From a virus, in IMG/VR virus record IMGVR_UViG_3300022868_000078, positions 1 to 27,679 of that record: a DNA stretch of 27,679 nucleotides, one strand, 5' to 3'. Made by a program: the position numbers and the translations under genes. This document shows, one piece after another, positions 13,325 through 19,903 of the stretch. Each line of letters begins with the position of its first letter. Positions within the stretch are counted from its first letter, which is position 1. Under the pieces are notes generated by a model. It made no database searches. It had not been told where the DNA came from and saw only the letters and a list, made by a program, of their open reading frames with translations.

Positions 13325-15371
13325 AATCTTGCATTACATCACCACCCTGTCCTTCTTCTGAACTACCCTCAACCATCTTAGCATATTTATCAATCAATTG
13401 AGCTATTATTTCCTCCTGTTCAGGGGTAAATTCTCCATTCTGTAGAGCCATTAAGAGCATATCGTGATGAACTCTAGGGTCATCATCAGGCAATACTTGG
13501 ACCTGTTCGAATTGATTGGCCTGTATTAACTTGATTTTTTGCAATACTCTCTGCTCTTGCTCATTGTCTCCCTCATCCAAAACTTTCTTTTCACGCAACC
13601 AAGCCTCTAATCTCTTTGCTGTTTTCTTAGGTTCAGGGTCATTTAATCTTTCAAATAAAGTAAGAGGATCAAGTGCTTGGCTCTTCCAAAGCTCCATAGC
13701 CTCGTCTCTTTGCTGTATACCAGATACAGGCATCATAGATCCAGACTTAATATAAACTTTATTATTAGCATCAATATCAGAGTAAAGAATTTCTCCAGCA
13801 CCATCACCCAAAGTTATAGGCTCATCAGCTTTATACATCTTACGTATCTGAACAAACCATTGAAATAACTCTTGCATTGAATCCTCGATATTACGTGTTA
13901 AGAAACGGATAGGAGTTTGGTCAGCTTCCTGCAAAGCAAGTATTCCACCCTTAGTTTTATTAGCCGGGTCAGAACCACCTTTTGAAACCTCATGATGCCC
14001 CCACATATTATCTAACTCACGCTTATCATCCCCAATAGAATTAAAAGCTTCACTAGACATAGCAACGCCCTGACTTATATAGACACTTTCACGAATAGAT
14101 TTGCCACTAGAAGTCTTTAATCTGACAACTTCACCCTTAGCCTTACCAGACTCAATCCTATTGGCCTGTTTTTCATCCATTATATTACCATCAACATAAG
14201 TATTAGGCTTACCCATAGCGTTCGTATTCTCTGTGATAGCTGTTCTTCTAGAATTAATGTCATCAAGTACCTTAACAGACTGTTTAAGCAATGAGCGAGA
14301 ATACTGTTCGCCTGCAAACCTATAGGTATCAAATTGTATCAAGGGTATCTTTGGATATTTAAAATAGTTTTTTTGTGGTTTAAAATTAGCCATTGTAGCT
14401 TCAACCTCGCCAGCCATCTTGTCATCAGTGGTCTCCATACCAACAATACCTTTGGCAGTATCAGCTACCTTTTGACCTACACCAGCAATGCCATCCTTTT
14501 TATACTTAGACATTACTTTATTTTTTATGTCAGTTTTCTGGCTCTCTTCATCATTGGCCCATAAAGGATTACGTTTTTTCTCAAGCAAGATATTACCGGA
14601 ACGATAAACAAACCATTCTCTCTCCATATAAAGTTCAACCTTAGCAACATTCTTTAAGTTTTTATGCTCACTAGGATCTTCGCCATCATTCATATCCTGT
14701 GTTTGAGCTTCAGTATAATCAAAATACTTAACATCTTTAGTTTCTTTCTTGCCCCATTTAGAATACATATAAGTCTTTGAACGATAGAATACAGCGATGG
14801 TATAATCAGCAGTCTCAATACTCTCAGCGTTAGGGTCAATCTTCACACGAACAGGCGATAACATCTCGAAGTCAGCATCATCAGTCTTGGTGTTAAAGAA
14901 AGGCATAACGAACATATCAGAGTAAGTTTGCATACCAAGAACAATCCTTTGGAACTTTGACTGACCTTGTATGTCATCCCATAGCTCTTCAAGGCTATCC
15001 CCAAGCTCTTTAGCAACCTGTAGCTTCTTCATCTTCTCCTCTTTGGGCATATCTTTTTTAAGACCAGCCACTCTGACAGCTGGGTTAGGGCGTGGATCAG
15101 TAAGCAAACCAGACATATTACGGATAATAGAAAACAACACATTATAAATACAAGGCTCACCTTTAACTCTTTCAGGCTCTCCATCAAAATAAGCATCACC
15201 AACCCTGCATTCTTTCTTTTTCTTTTCGTACAACAACTTAGAGTCATCAGAACGTGCTTTAATCTTGTTGATAATCATTGTGTCTTTATCCTTAGACCAA
15301 TCAATGGGCTCGGCCAATTTATCAATATCACCATCAGAATATAATTGTTCAATAGATTGTTCTTCTTCCAT
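13305..15371 (-). CDS. Portal protein
   Basis: The 688-residue product is the largest protein of the window. Features expected of podovirus portals are visible: an acidic N-terminus, an early PCIYNVLFSIIRNMSGLLTD segment followed by DPRPNPAVRV, a middle with MLSPVRVKIDPNAESIETAD, then FAGEQYSRSLLKQSVKVLDD with INSRRTAITENTNA (stem and clip region), and a helical, acidic C-terminal barrel (about residues 560-680). The dodecameric portal forms the DNA entry channel. It is encoded directly downstream of terminase with 4 bases between, as is usual. The start has context AACATATG with no ribosome binding site. Confidence 0.85.
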   Translation of the reverse strand: MEEEQSIEQLYSDGDIDKLAEPIDWSKDKDTMIINKIKARSDDSKLLYEKKKKECRVGDAYFDGEPERVKGEPCIYNVLFSIIRNMSGLLTDPRPNPAVRVAGLKKDMPKEEKMKKLQVAKELGDSLEELWDDIQGQSKFQRIVLGMQTYSDMFVMPFFNTKTDDADFEMLSPVRVKIDPNAESIETADYTIAVFYRSKTYMYSKWGKKETKDVKYFDYTEAQTQDMNDGEDPSEHKNLKNVAKVELYMEREWFVYRSGNILLEKKRNPLWANDEESQKTDIKNKVMSKYKKDGIAGVGQKVADTAKGIVGMETTDDKMAGEVEATMANFKPQKNYFKYPKIPLIQFDTYRFAGEQYSRSLLKQSVKVLDDINSRRTAITENTNAMGKPNTYVDGNIMDEKQANRIESGKAKGEVVRLKTSSGKSIRESVYISQGVAMSSEAFNSIGDDKRELDNMWGHHEVSKGGSDPANKTKGGILALQEADQTPIRFLTRNIEDSMQELFQWFVQIRKMYKADEPITLGDGAGEILYSDIDANNKVYIKSGSMMPVSGIQQRDEAMELWKSQALDPLTLFERLNDPEPKKTAKRLEAWLREKKVLDEGDNEQEQRVLQKIKLIQANQFEQVQVLPDDDPRVHHDMLLMALQNGEFTPEQEEIIAQLIDKYAKMVEGSSEEGQGGDVMQDYAEETT

Positions 15372-15375
15372 ATGT

Positions 15376-16830
15376 TTATTGTTGCCCGTTTATTTTATAA
15401 AATAGTTCTTCGTTTGTTAATGTTTTTGTCATGCGTGGTTCTGGTATTCTTTTCTTTATTTCAAATGGCTCATCCATAGCAGTTAAACCATAGCGGATAG
15501 AGTCAGGTGCGTGATCCTCGCCATCAGTGTCTAGATCCTCGCAGTAATTTGCCCTTTCATCATACATCTGGTCAGGCATAACTCGTATCAATTGTGGACA
15601 ATTCTTGAATACTTGCCAACGAGTTTCAGGTTTTCCATCAACATCTAGCTTAACTTTCATGTATCCTCTCATCAAATTCCATCCATTTACACGACTTCCT
15701 GCCCCTTTTTTGGCCATCCTGATAGGTACGGACCATTCATTAAGCAAGAATACATCATCCATTTGCTCTAATACAGACCTTCCTGCCTCTTTACCAGCAG
15801 ATGATATGGAGTTATCGAACACCATCCAGTCAATAGTTTCATCCGTAGGGGTCATTCTAACAATAGATTTGGCCAGCATTTCGCCTGTGTGCTTAGTAAC
15901 ATAGAGTTCTCGATAGGTATAGACCTTGCGAGTAGCCGGGTCAATAGCATTCCAATAGATAGCAGAGGGTTTAGCAAACCCATAATCTCCACAAATGAAC
16001 TTCTCCCAATTGTCAGGAATAGGGAACGAAGCACAAACGTGAACCTCTTGTTTCCATTCTTCAAAGAACTGACCAGCACCCACATCCCAATTACCATGAA
16101 GCCAAGCCTCACGCAATGCAGAGGGTAAACCTTTTAAATACTTAACATAATCAGGATCATTATCAATAAGTACAGGATTATCAAAGATAGTAGCCGGAAT
16201 AAACACCCTTGTTCGCCCTGTCTGCTCTGGTATCCAGATAGTCAAGGACTTTGGTACGCCATCACCCTTAACAAATCTACGCTTAACCCACGCATGTCCC
16301 TTGCCTGTTGGGTTAGTAGTAGCAAATATAGAGGGTTTAAGACCCGGAACAGTAGACCTGCAAGACGCTATCAAACGATTGTAGCGATCCTCATCAGGTA
16401 TCTGGGTAATTTCCTCAATTAGCATTCTGTGGTATTCGTGTCCTTGATACTTTGTATAGGCATCTTTGTCTTTTAAATGCCCAGTTCTTATTTTAGCACC
16501 ACTAGGGAACTCGAACACAACTGGTTTGCCAACTTTTCTCGCCCCAAACTTGATATACTTTTGTTCAGCTCTATCAATCCAATCAGATAAGTCATCACCA
16601 TTACGCCTAACAACTAGACCTCTAAACTTTGGATTGTCAATGTAATGATCATCTATAAGCCAAACTATACCAGCGTCAGTCTTTCCACCACCACGACTTC
16701 CACCATATAATAACTCAAACGCTCTAATCGATAGGGCCAGAGTCTGTCGTCCTTCGTTCGGTTTCCATTCCAGCACCTCTGTGGTCTGTGATTTCTCCGG
16801 GCTTTGAATATCCATCTGGTCCAATATCAT
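15376..16830 (-). CDS. terL: Terminase large subunit
   Basis: The 484-residue protein drives DNA into the procapsid and cuts it. Walker A is GSRGGGKT (44-51), Walker B is LIEE (137-140) preceded by HRM, and the coupling motif ATTNPTG is at 170-176. The C-terminal RNase H-like nuclease shows ICGDYGF (catalytic Asp282) and later WMVFDNSISSAGKEAG and GEDHAPDSIRYGL. The start could be ATG 16830 or ATG 16815; both lie within the end of the small subunit gene, because an adequate N-terminus before the Walker motif requires it. Hence the two genes overlap by 92-107 bases in different frames. Confidence 0.93.
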   Translation of the reverse strand: MILDQMDIQSPEKSQTTEVLEWKPNEGRQTLALSIRAFELLYGGSRGGGKTDAGIVWLIDDHYIDNPKFRGLVVRRNGDDLSDWIDRAEQKYIKFGARKVGKPVVFEFPSGAKIRTGHLKDKDAYTKYQGHEYHRMLIEEITQIPDEDRYNRLIASCRSTVPGLKPSIFATTNPTGKGHAWVKRRFVKGDGVPKSLTIWIPEQTGRTRVFIPATIFDNPVLIDNDPDYVKYLKGLPSALREAWLHGNWDVGAGQFFEEWKQEVHVCASFPIPDNWEKFICGDYGFAKPSAIYWNAIDPATRKVYTYRELYVTKHTGEMLAKSIVRMTPTDETIDWMVFDNSISSAGKEAGRSVLEQMDDVFLLNEWSVPIRMAKKGAGSRVNGWNLMRGYMKVKLDVDGKPETRWQVFKNCPQLIRVMPDQMYDERANYCEDLDTDGEDHAPDSIRYGLTAMDEPFEIKKRIPEPRMTKTLTNEELFYKINGQQ

Positions 16831-17347
16831 ATGGTTTAGGTGTTTGAATTATCCTCGCAGTTATCTCTCCGCCATCTTTACCAGTATGCTCAACTCTTTC
16901 ACTCCATTTCTCTTTAGACAAACCTTTTAAAGCAAACTGTGTCATATTAGCTTTTACTTTTAGCACTCCAGTATTTACACACTTAACTCTTTTCTTTGTC
17001 TTCTTATCAATTATAGGTCCAAAGGCTCCAATCTTATCTTCTATTATATCTAAATTCATTATCTCTTTAACATTTTTTTCTGCTGTTCTCACCAATTCAT
17101 CCGTACTTAGCTTATCTGATAGCCATGTAGGCATTTGAGCCACTAGAACTTTTGCGTATTCTGAGCTAAATCCAGCTTTTAATGCACTTTGCTGACAGTT
17201 AGCGAATGTCTTGCTTTTTCTATCTAAATAATATGAAAGAAATAGTGCCTGTCTTGGATCAACCTTATACTGATTTGCTCCATTGGGGTTATTTCTTTTC
17301 TTTACTTTCTCTTTAGGTTTTATTCCCTGTATTGTATTATCTTCCAT
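16724..17347 (-). CDS. terS: Terminase small subunit
   Basis: The 207-residue product has a helix-turn-helix-like N-terminal part (PRQALFLSYYLDRKSKTF then NCQQSALKAGFSSEYAKVL), a central helical region with KNVKEIMNLDI, a segment KANMTQFALKGLSKEKWSER and a Gly/Pro-rich C-terminus. This is the layout of phage small terminases that recognise packaging sites. It precedes the large subunit. The C-terminal 35 codons overlap that gene. A tRNA ends 14 bases upstream of the start, so the transcript may be cut there. Confidence 0.8.
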   Translation of the reverse strand: MEDNTIQGIKPKEKVKKRNNPNGANQYKVDPRQALFLSYYLDRKSKTFANCQQSALKAGFSSEYAKVLVAQMPTWLSDKLSTDELVRTAEKNVKEIMNLDIIEDKIGAFGPIIDKKTKKRVKCVNTGVLKVKANMTQFALKGLSKEKWSERVEHTGKDGGEITARIIQTPKPYDIGPDGYSKPGEITDHRGAGMETERRTTDSGPID

Positions 17348-17360
17348 ATCATTATATTAG

Positions 17361-17432
17361 TTGCGGGAGTCGGAGTCGAACCGACTTTCTCCTGCGTATG
17401 AAACAGGCGGGTTTCCGTTACCCTATCCCACC
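17361..17432 (-). tRNA. tRNA with CAT anticodon (Met or Ile2)
   Basis: The minus strand folds into a 72-base cloverleaf. Acceptor GGTGGGA pairs with TCCCGCA except at the first position (G-A) and with one G-U; D stem GGGT/ACCC with loop AACGGAA; anticodon stem CCTGT/GCAGG around TTCATAC, giving CAT; variable loop AGAAA; T stem GTCGG/CCGAC with loop TTCGACT. CCA is not encoded. The unpaired 1-72 position recalls bacterial initiator tRNA, but the three G-C pairs of initiators are absent from the anticodon stem. It could also be a lysidine-type Ile tRNA. Confidence 0.85.
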
Positions 17433-17435
17433 ATA

Positions 17436-17549
17436 TAACCTGTTAGCACCTCAGCTAATTAAAGCCGAAGCGGTAATAAATACCTCATCCAAATAAAAAA
17501 GGTAGATTTGAAAGAACATTCATCAATAAGATGAAATGCCAACAGGTTA
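17436..17549 (-). ncRNA. Structured RNA element just 5' of the tRNA
   Basis: TAACCTGTTAGCA (17436-17448) and TGCCAACAGGTTA (17537-17549) form a 13-bp closing stem; its one imperfect position is a G-U pair only in minus-strand RNA. Inside are TTCATC (17519-17524) with GATGAA (17530-17535), GGTA (17472-17475) with TACC (17481-17484) and GCT (17454-17456) with AGC (17463-17465). No gene fits. A multi-branched RNA or a tRNA-processing leader is likely. A packaging site near terS is the alternative. Confidence 0.5.
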
Positions 17550-17561
17550 ATTTTAAAGAAC

Positions 17562-17831
17562 TTATTTATTATCTTCAGCGTTGCGTAAGTTTACAAGCTC
17601 AGTGATATGCCTTTTATCATTTTTCTCAATAGCTTTCTCAACATCTCCACCGACTATCTCTTTTATTATTACAGATAAAATACTATTAGCAAATATATTA
17701 GCCTGTTTTACTGTCCATGCACGCCTACCCATTTCAACAAACATTATATCTGCTATCTCGTGGGCTTCTTTTGCTACTTTTTGCAACTCTCTTTCGTGTC
17801 TTGTTTTTTCAAGATTAAATAATTTAGACAT
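17562..17831 (-). CDS. Small helical hypothetical protein
   Basis: The 89-residue product is predicted almost all alpha: KTRHERELQKVAKEAHEIAD, then FANSILSVIIKEIVGGDVE and KAIEKNDKRHITELVNL. Two amphipathic helices separated by a short hydrophobic one could form a small bundle. There is no signal peptide and no motif. It lies between two structured RNA gaps upstream of the tRNA. The start has context TTATGTC in A/T-rich sequence. Unknown function. Confidence 0.65.
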   Translation of the reverse strand: MSKLFNLEKTRHERELQKVAKEAHEIADIMFVEMGRRAWTVKQANIFANSILSVIIKEIVGGDVEKAIEKNDKRHITELVNLRNAEDNK

Positions 17832-18012
17832 AAGCCTGCCTATTAATGAATAAAATCAGCGGTTATATAGCCATGCTTGCGGAGCAGAGTAAGCTACCCC
17901 AACTATATAACCCCAATTCTAACCACTAATGAGGGTTTGTTAGCCGACATAAGCCGGTGGGCAACCCTCAACCCCAGAAAGAGAAAATCATATCTGGGCT
18001 AATACGCCCTCA
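17832..18012 (-). ncRNA. Gap with three consecutive strong hairpins
   Basis: No gene is visible. GGTTATATAG (17861-17870) pairs perfectly with CTATATAACC (17903-17912), with an inner GCTT/AAGC stem (17875-17878, 17891-17894). TGAGGGTT (17930-17937) pairs with AACCCTCA (17963-17970), and CCCAGA (17973-17978) with TCTGGG (17993-17998). No T-runs follow. The order suggests a structured leader of the gene at 17562-17831, or a free RNA. Confidence 0.5.
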
Positions 18013-18285
18013 TCAAAGGTTAGATCTCATAATTTTGCCAATATCCGTCTCTGTTTTATCAGGTGTAGAGATTTTATAACCTCTGATAATAGCAGAAGCC
18101 AACTCATCCCGAACAATATCAATCTTTTTGCCAAAAATCTCCATCTGTATTACATCATAAGCAAAATGTTTACGTGATTTGTTAAAAAGAACTTTCAGCT
18201 CTCCGCCATCCATTCCTCGAATAACTACTTCTAAAGGTGATGGTGTTTCTTCTTCTGGTTTAATTTTTTTTTGGACTTGCCTCAT
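18013..18285 (-). CDS. Hypothetical protein
   Basis: The 90-residue product has a charged N-terminus (MRQVQKKIKPEEETPSPLEV), then a mixed beta/alpha part with VVIRGMDGGELKVLF, FAYDVIQMEIFGKKIDIV and SAIIRGYKISTPDKTETD. No motif is recognised. It overlaps the preceding gene by 26 bases (18260-18285), so the two are probably translated together, and both are expressed first in the late transcript. Small size and position suggest a regulator of late expression or a packaging accessory, but this is a guess. Confidence 0.6.
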   Translation of the reverse strand: MRQVQKKIKPEEETPSPLEVVIRGMDGGELKVLFNKSRKHFAYDVIQMEIFGKKIDIVRDELASAIIRGYKISTPDKTETDIGKIMRSNL

Positions 18286-18469
18286 ATATTTCTAATTTGC
18301 GACCTAAAAAAACCATCTTCCCTTTAAGTTCTGAAAAATCAGGCACAGGGTTAAGATGGTAATCGTTTAAATATTTGTAATACTCTTTAGCAATTTTGCC
18401 CGACACTTTTATAGTGTGAGCTTTTGGATTTTCTTTAATTTTTTTGTGTAATGCGTTAAGCACTTGCAT
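18260..18469 (-). CDS. First gene of the late arm, hypothetical
   Basis: The 69-residue product, MQVLNALHKKIKENPKAHTI then KVSGKIAKEYYKYLNDYHLN, is basic and predicted helical with a beta C-terminus (KMVFLGRKLEIYE). It is first behind the minus-strand promoter, with a leader of about 25 bases. AGGA occurs 16 bases before the ATG, too far for a normal ribosome binding site. It could bind nucleic acid, but no helix-turn-helix is obvious. Confidence 0.65.
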   Translation of the reverse strand: MQVLNALHKKIKENPKAHTIKVSGKIAKEYYKYLNDYHLNPVPDFSELKGKMVFLGRKLEIYEASPKKN

Positions 18470-18499
18470 ACGTTTAAAATTAGAATTATTCCTGTTTAA

Positions 18500-18528
18500 A
18501 TTATACCAATTTTATAAACGTTTGTCTA
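18500..18528 (-). promoter_or_regulatory. Late-arm sigma70 promoter
   Basis: Minus-strand TAGACA (complement of 18523-18528), a 17-base spacer and TATAAT (complement of 18500-18505). The -10 box is perfect and the -35 box differs at the second position. Transcription would start near 18493, about 24 bases before the first late gene. Confidence 0.72.
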
Positions 18529-18544
18529 CCTTTTAAAAATGCCA

Positions 18545-18554
18545 AAGTGGATAA
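18545..18554 (-). promoter_or_regulatory. DnaA-box-like 10-mer shared with second promoter
   Basis: AAGTGGATAA reads TTATCCACTT on the other strand, matching the DnaA box TTATCCACA in 8 of 9 positions. The same 10-mer occurs at 23050-23059, just downstream of the -35 box of the promoter there. It may be a DnaA site or the site of a phage regulator. Confidence 0.35.
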
Positions 18555-18602
18555 CTTTTTTGCGATGCTTCGTTGAGCCTAAAATAAGCAACGCTACGCC
18601 CA

Positions 18603-18631
18603 TTGACAAAGTAAATAAAATATGGTACTAT
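18603..18631 (+). promoter_or_regulatory. Early-arm sigma70 promoter
   Basis: TTGACA (18603-18608), a 17-base spacer and TACTAT (18626-18631). The -35 box is perfect and the -10 is weaker, as expected for a regulated promoter. It would make a leader of about 360 bases before the first plus-strand gene. Confidence 0.7.
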
Positions 18632-18641
18632 AAGTCTGTAA

Positions 18642-18667
18642 GTTAACAAGTTAAAATGTTAACAAGT
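18642..18667 (+). repeat. Tandem operator-like repeats
   Basis: GTTAACAAGT occurs at 18642-18651 and again at 18658-18667, 16 bases apart, directly after the expected start site of the early promoter. GTTAAC is itself palindromic. The spacing suits binding of a regulator on nearly the same face of the DNA. Confidence 0.45.
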
Positions 18668-18672
18668 GGTAA

Positions 18673-18977
18673 AGAGGGTAGATCAGGATGGCAATGCTTA
18701 ATCTTAATCTGCCCTCTAACTACACAAAGATAATCATATCCTTTACCCAATACACTTACAAGATAATTCTTTAAACCTTGGGGTAAATGTTGTGCCTACA
18801 AAGAACAAATAGAATGGTTTGTTATTCCCCAAGGCTTAGAGAGTTATCAAGATAGTTTCTTAATGGGGGAAAGTGTAGAAGAATACCCTCCACAATGGAT
18901 ACAGGCAGTGCGAGGGGTGTAACCTATTAAATTAGATAGACCTGTAAGTTCTTGCCTTTCCCCACTAGGAAACTATC
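18673..18977 (+). ncRNA. Long structured leader of the early arm
   Basis: Three domains follow one another. (1) AGAGGGTAGAT (18673-18683) with ATCTGCCCTCT (18707-18717), 11 bp, one of them G-U in plus RNA. (2) CCTTGGGG (18776-18783) with CCCCAAGG (18827-18834), enclosing AACAAA (18804-18809) with TTTGTT (18818-18823). (3) GATAGTTTC (18851-18859) with GAAACTATC (18969-18977) plus GGGGAAAG (18866-18873) with CTTTCCCC (18956-18963), enclosing CCCTC (18886-18890) with GAGGG (18912-18916). A 23-base A/T-rich linker leads to the ATG at 19001. No known RNA family recognised. Confidence 0.55.
18688..18922 (+). other. Possible frameshifted small coding region inside the leader
   Basis: A 28-codon frame (MAMLNLNLPSNYTKIIISF onward) starts at 18688 and ends at CTT-TAA (18769-18774). 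In the +1 frame an open stretch of 49 codons follows to TAA at 18920-18922, ending MGESVEEYPPQWIQAVRGV, with coding-like composition but no start codon at its head. CTT-TAA-A is similar to the CTT-TGA shift site of prfB. It may be a programmed shift, a broken gene, or chance within a structured RNA. Confidence 0.25.
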
Positions 18978-19000
18978 ACTTAATCATTAACTTTAATTAT

Positions 19001-19198
19001 ATGTATTTATCAGAAGTAATAAAGCCAGGAGAAATGTTTAAATGGAAAGGAACAGTCAGAAAGCTTAGAAAAGAACAAGAAATGATTGACGAAGCAGAAG
19101 AAAGAAAAGGTTTAAGAGAAGAACTACCAGCCTTTCTATTCGCAGGGTTAATGTTTCTAGGGTTATACGGAGTAAGACTAATTCAGAATATAATTTAA
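19001..19198 (+). CDS. Small membrane protein, first gene of early arm
   Basis: The 65-residue product has a charged N-terminal half (KWKGTVRKLRKEQEMIDEAE) and a C-terminal membrane helix (LPAFLFAGLMFLGLYGVRLI). A tail-anchored topology is predicted. Early phage genes of this type are often host-takeover or superinfection-exclusion factors; here the role is unknown. It follows the long structured leader and has an A/T-only start context (TTAATTATATG). Confidence 0.65.
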   Translation: MYLSEVIKPGEMFKWKGTVRKLRKEQEMIDEAEERKGLREELPAFLFAGLMFLGLYGVRLIQNII

Positions 19199-19202
19199 TA
19201 AT

Positions 19203-19352
19203 ATGAAAAAAGGAACTTACGAAAAATTATTAGAATTATCTGACAGAGAGATATTAATAATAATACTAACTTTATTAATAAGATTAAATGAAAAAGATGG
19301 AGATACAGGAATAGAGTTAATATTAGGACATCTATTAAAAAATAATTTATAA
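19203..19352 (+). CDS. Small hypothetical protein
   Basis: The 49-residue frame begins MKKGTYEKLLELSDREILII and ends LGHLLKNNL. It is helical, Leu/Ile-rich, and too polar at both ends to be clearly a membrane span. It starts 4 bases after the preceding stop and stops 2 bases before the next gene, so it fits the operon. Start context TAATATG. No family recognised. Confidence 0.55.
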   Translation: MKKGTYEKLLELSDREILIIILTLLIRLNEKDGDTGIELILGHLLKNNL

Positions 19353-19354
19353 AT

Positions 19355-19540
19355 ATGAAATGTAAATTTTGTGAAAACTTAGAGGATCTGGATAGAGAAT
19401 ATCACGATGAACCACACCACGGAGCAAATCTATATCATGAAGAATGTGGAGCAGAATATTATGAAGAATACGGAACTGAAAATATATTTAGCTGTAATAA
19501 ACAAGCCAAATTAAATCACCCTGAATTACAATCGCTATGA
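19355..19540 (+). CDS. Small Cys/His-rich protein, possible zinc binder
   Basis: The 61-residue product starts MKCKFCENLEDLDREYHDEP. C3-x2-C6 and H28-x2-C31 could bind one zinc ion; another Cys is at 47. The protein is acidic. Small zinc-binding proteins of this kind are common in early phage regions as protein-protein adaptors. The stop overlaps the next start (ATGA). Confidence 0.6.
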   Translation: MKCKFCENLEDLDREYHDEPHHGANLYHEECGAEYYEEYGTENIFSCNKQAKLNHPELQSL

Positions 19541-19695
19541 AAAATAAAATAAATAAAATAGTAGAACAAGCTCGTGAATTAGAAAGAGAAGCTAAGTTGA
19601 GTAATGCCGAATGGATAGCTGAACAATGGTACAACAAAGAGGAGGCTATCGCTGATAAAGATTTATGGTGTGCTAAACAATTAATATTGCAATAA
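19537..19695 (+). CDS. Small helical hypothetical protein
   Basis: The 52-residue frame starts at 19537 with a 4-base ATGA overlap with the preceding stop, a sign of coupled translation. The product MKNKINKIVEQARELEREAK then SNAEWIAEQWYNKEEAIADK is helical and charged. No motif recognised. Confidence 0.6.
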   Translation: MKNKINKIVEQARELEREAKLSNAEWIAEQWYNKEEAIADKDLWCAKQLILQ

Positions 19696-19696
19696 T

Positions 19697-19897
19697 ATGA
19701 AATTTATAGAAACAACATTTGAAGAATTTTTACAAGCAATCCACATAGAATTATTTCCTCAAATACTAGATGATGATTTGCCTGACCATTTTGATAATTG
19801 GTTAAGTATAGAAAGCCAAGAGTCTATAATAGAATATGCTGAATTATTTGGTAAAAAACAATATCTAATTGGTAAAGATGAAATTTTAAATAAATAA
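19697..19897 (+). CDS. Acidic hypothetical protein
   Basis: The 66-residue product (MKFIETTFEEFLQAIHIELF, then DDDLPDHFDNWLSIESQES) is strongly acidic. Acidic small phage proteins can be DNA mimics, but nothing specific supports that here. It starts one base after the preceding stop (TAATATG) and is followed by the replisome-organizer gene after 6 bases. Confidence 0.6.
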   Translation: MKFIETTFEEFLQAIHIELFPQILDDDLPDHFDNWLSIESQESIIEYAELFGKKQYLIGKDEILNK

Positions 19898-19903
19898 ACA
19901 CTT

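Noticed and set aside
17861-17912. Possible second tRNA with a GGTTATATAG/CTATATAACC acceptor
   Set aside because: Only about 52 bases lie between the arms, there is no T-loop or anticodon stem, and no CCA-type end.
18640-19000. Group I intron or tmRNA in the long early leader
   Set aside because: No P7-type core, no interrupted gene on the two sides, and no tRNA-like end with a tag reading frame.
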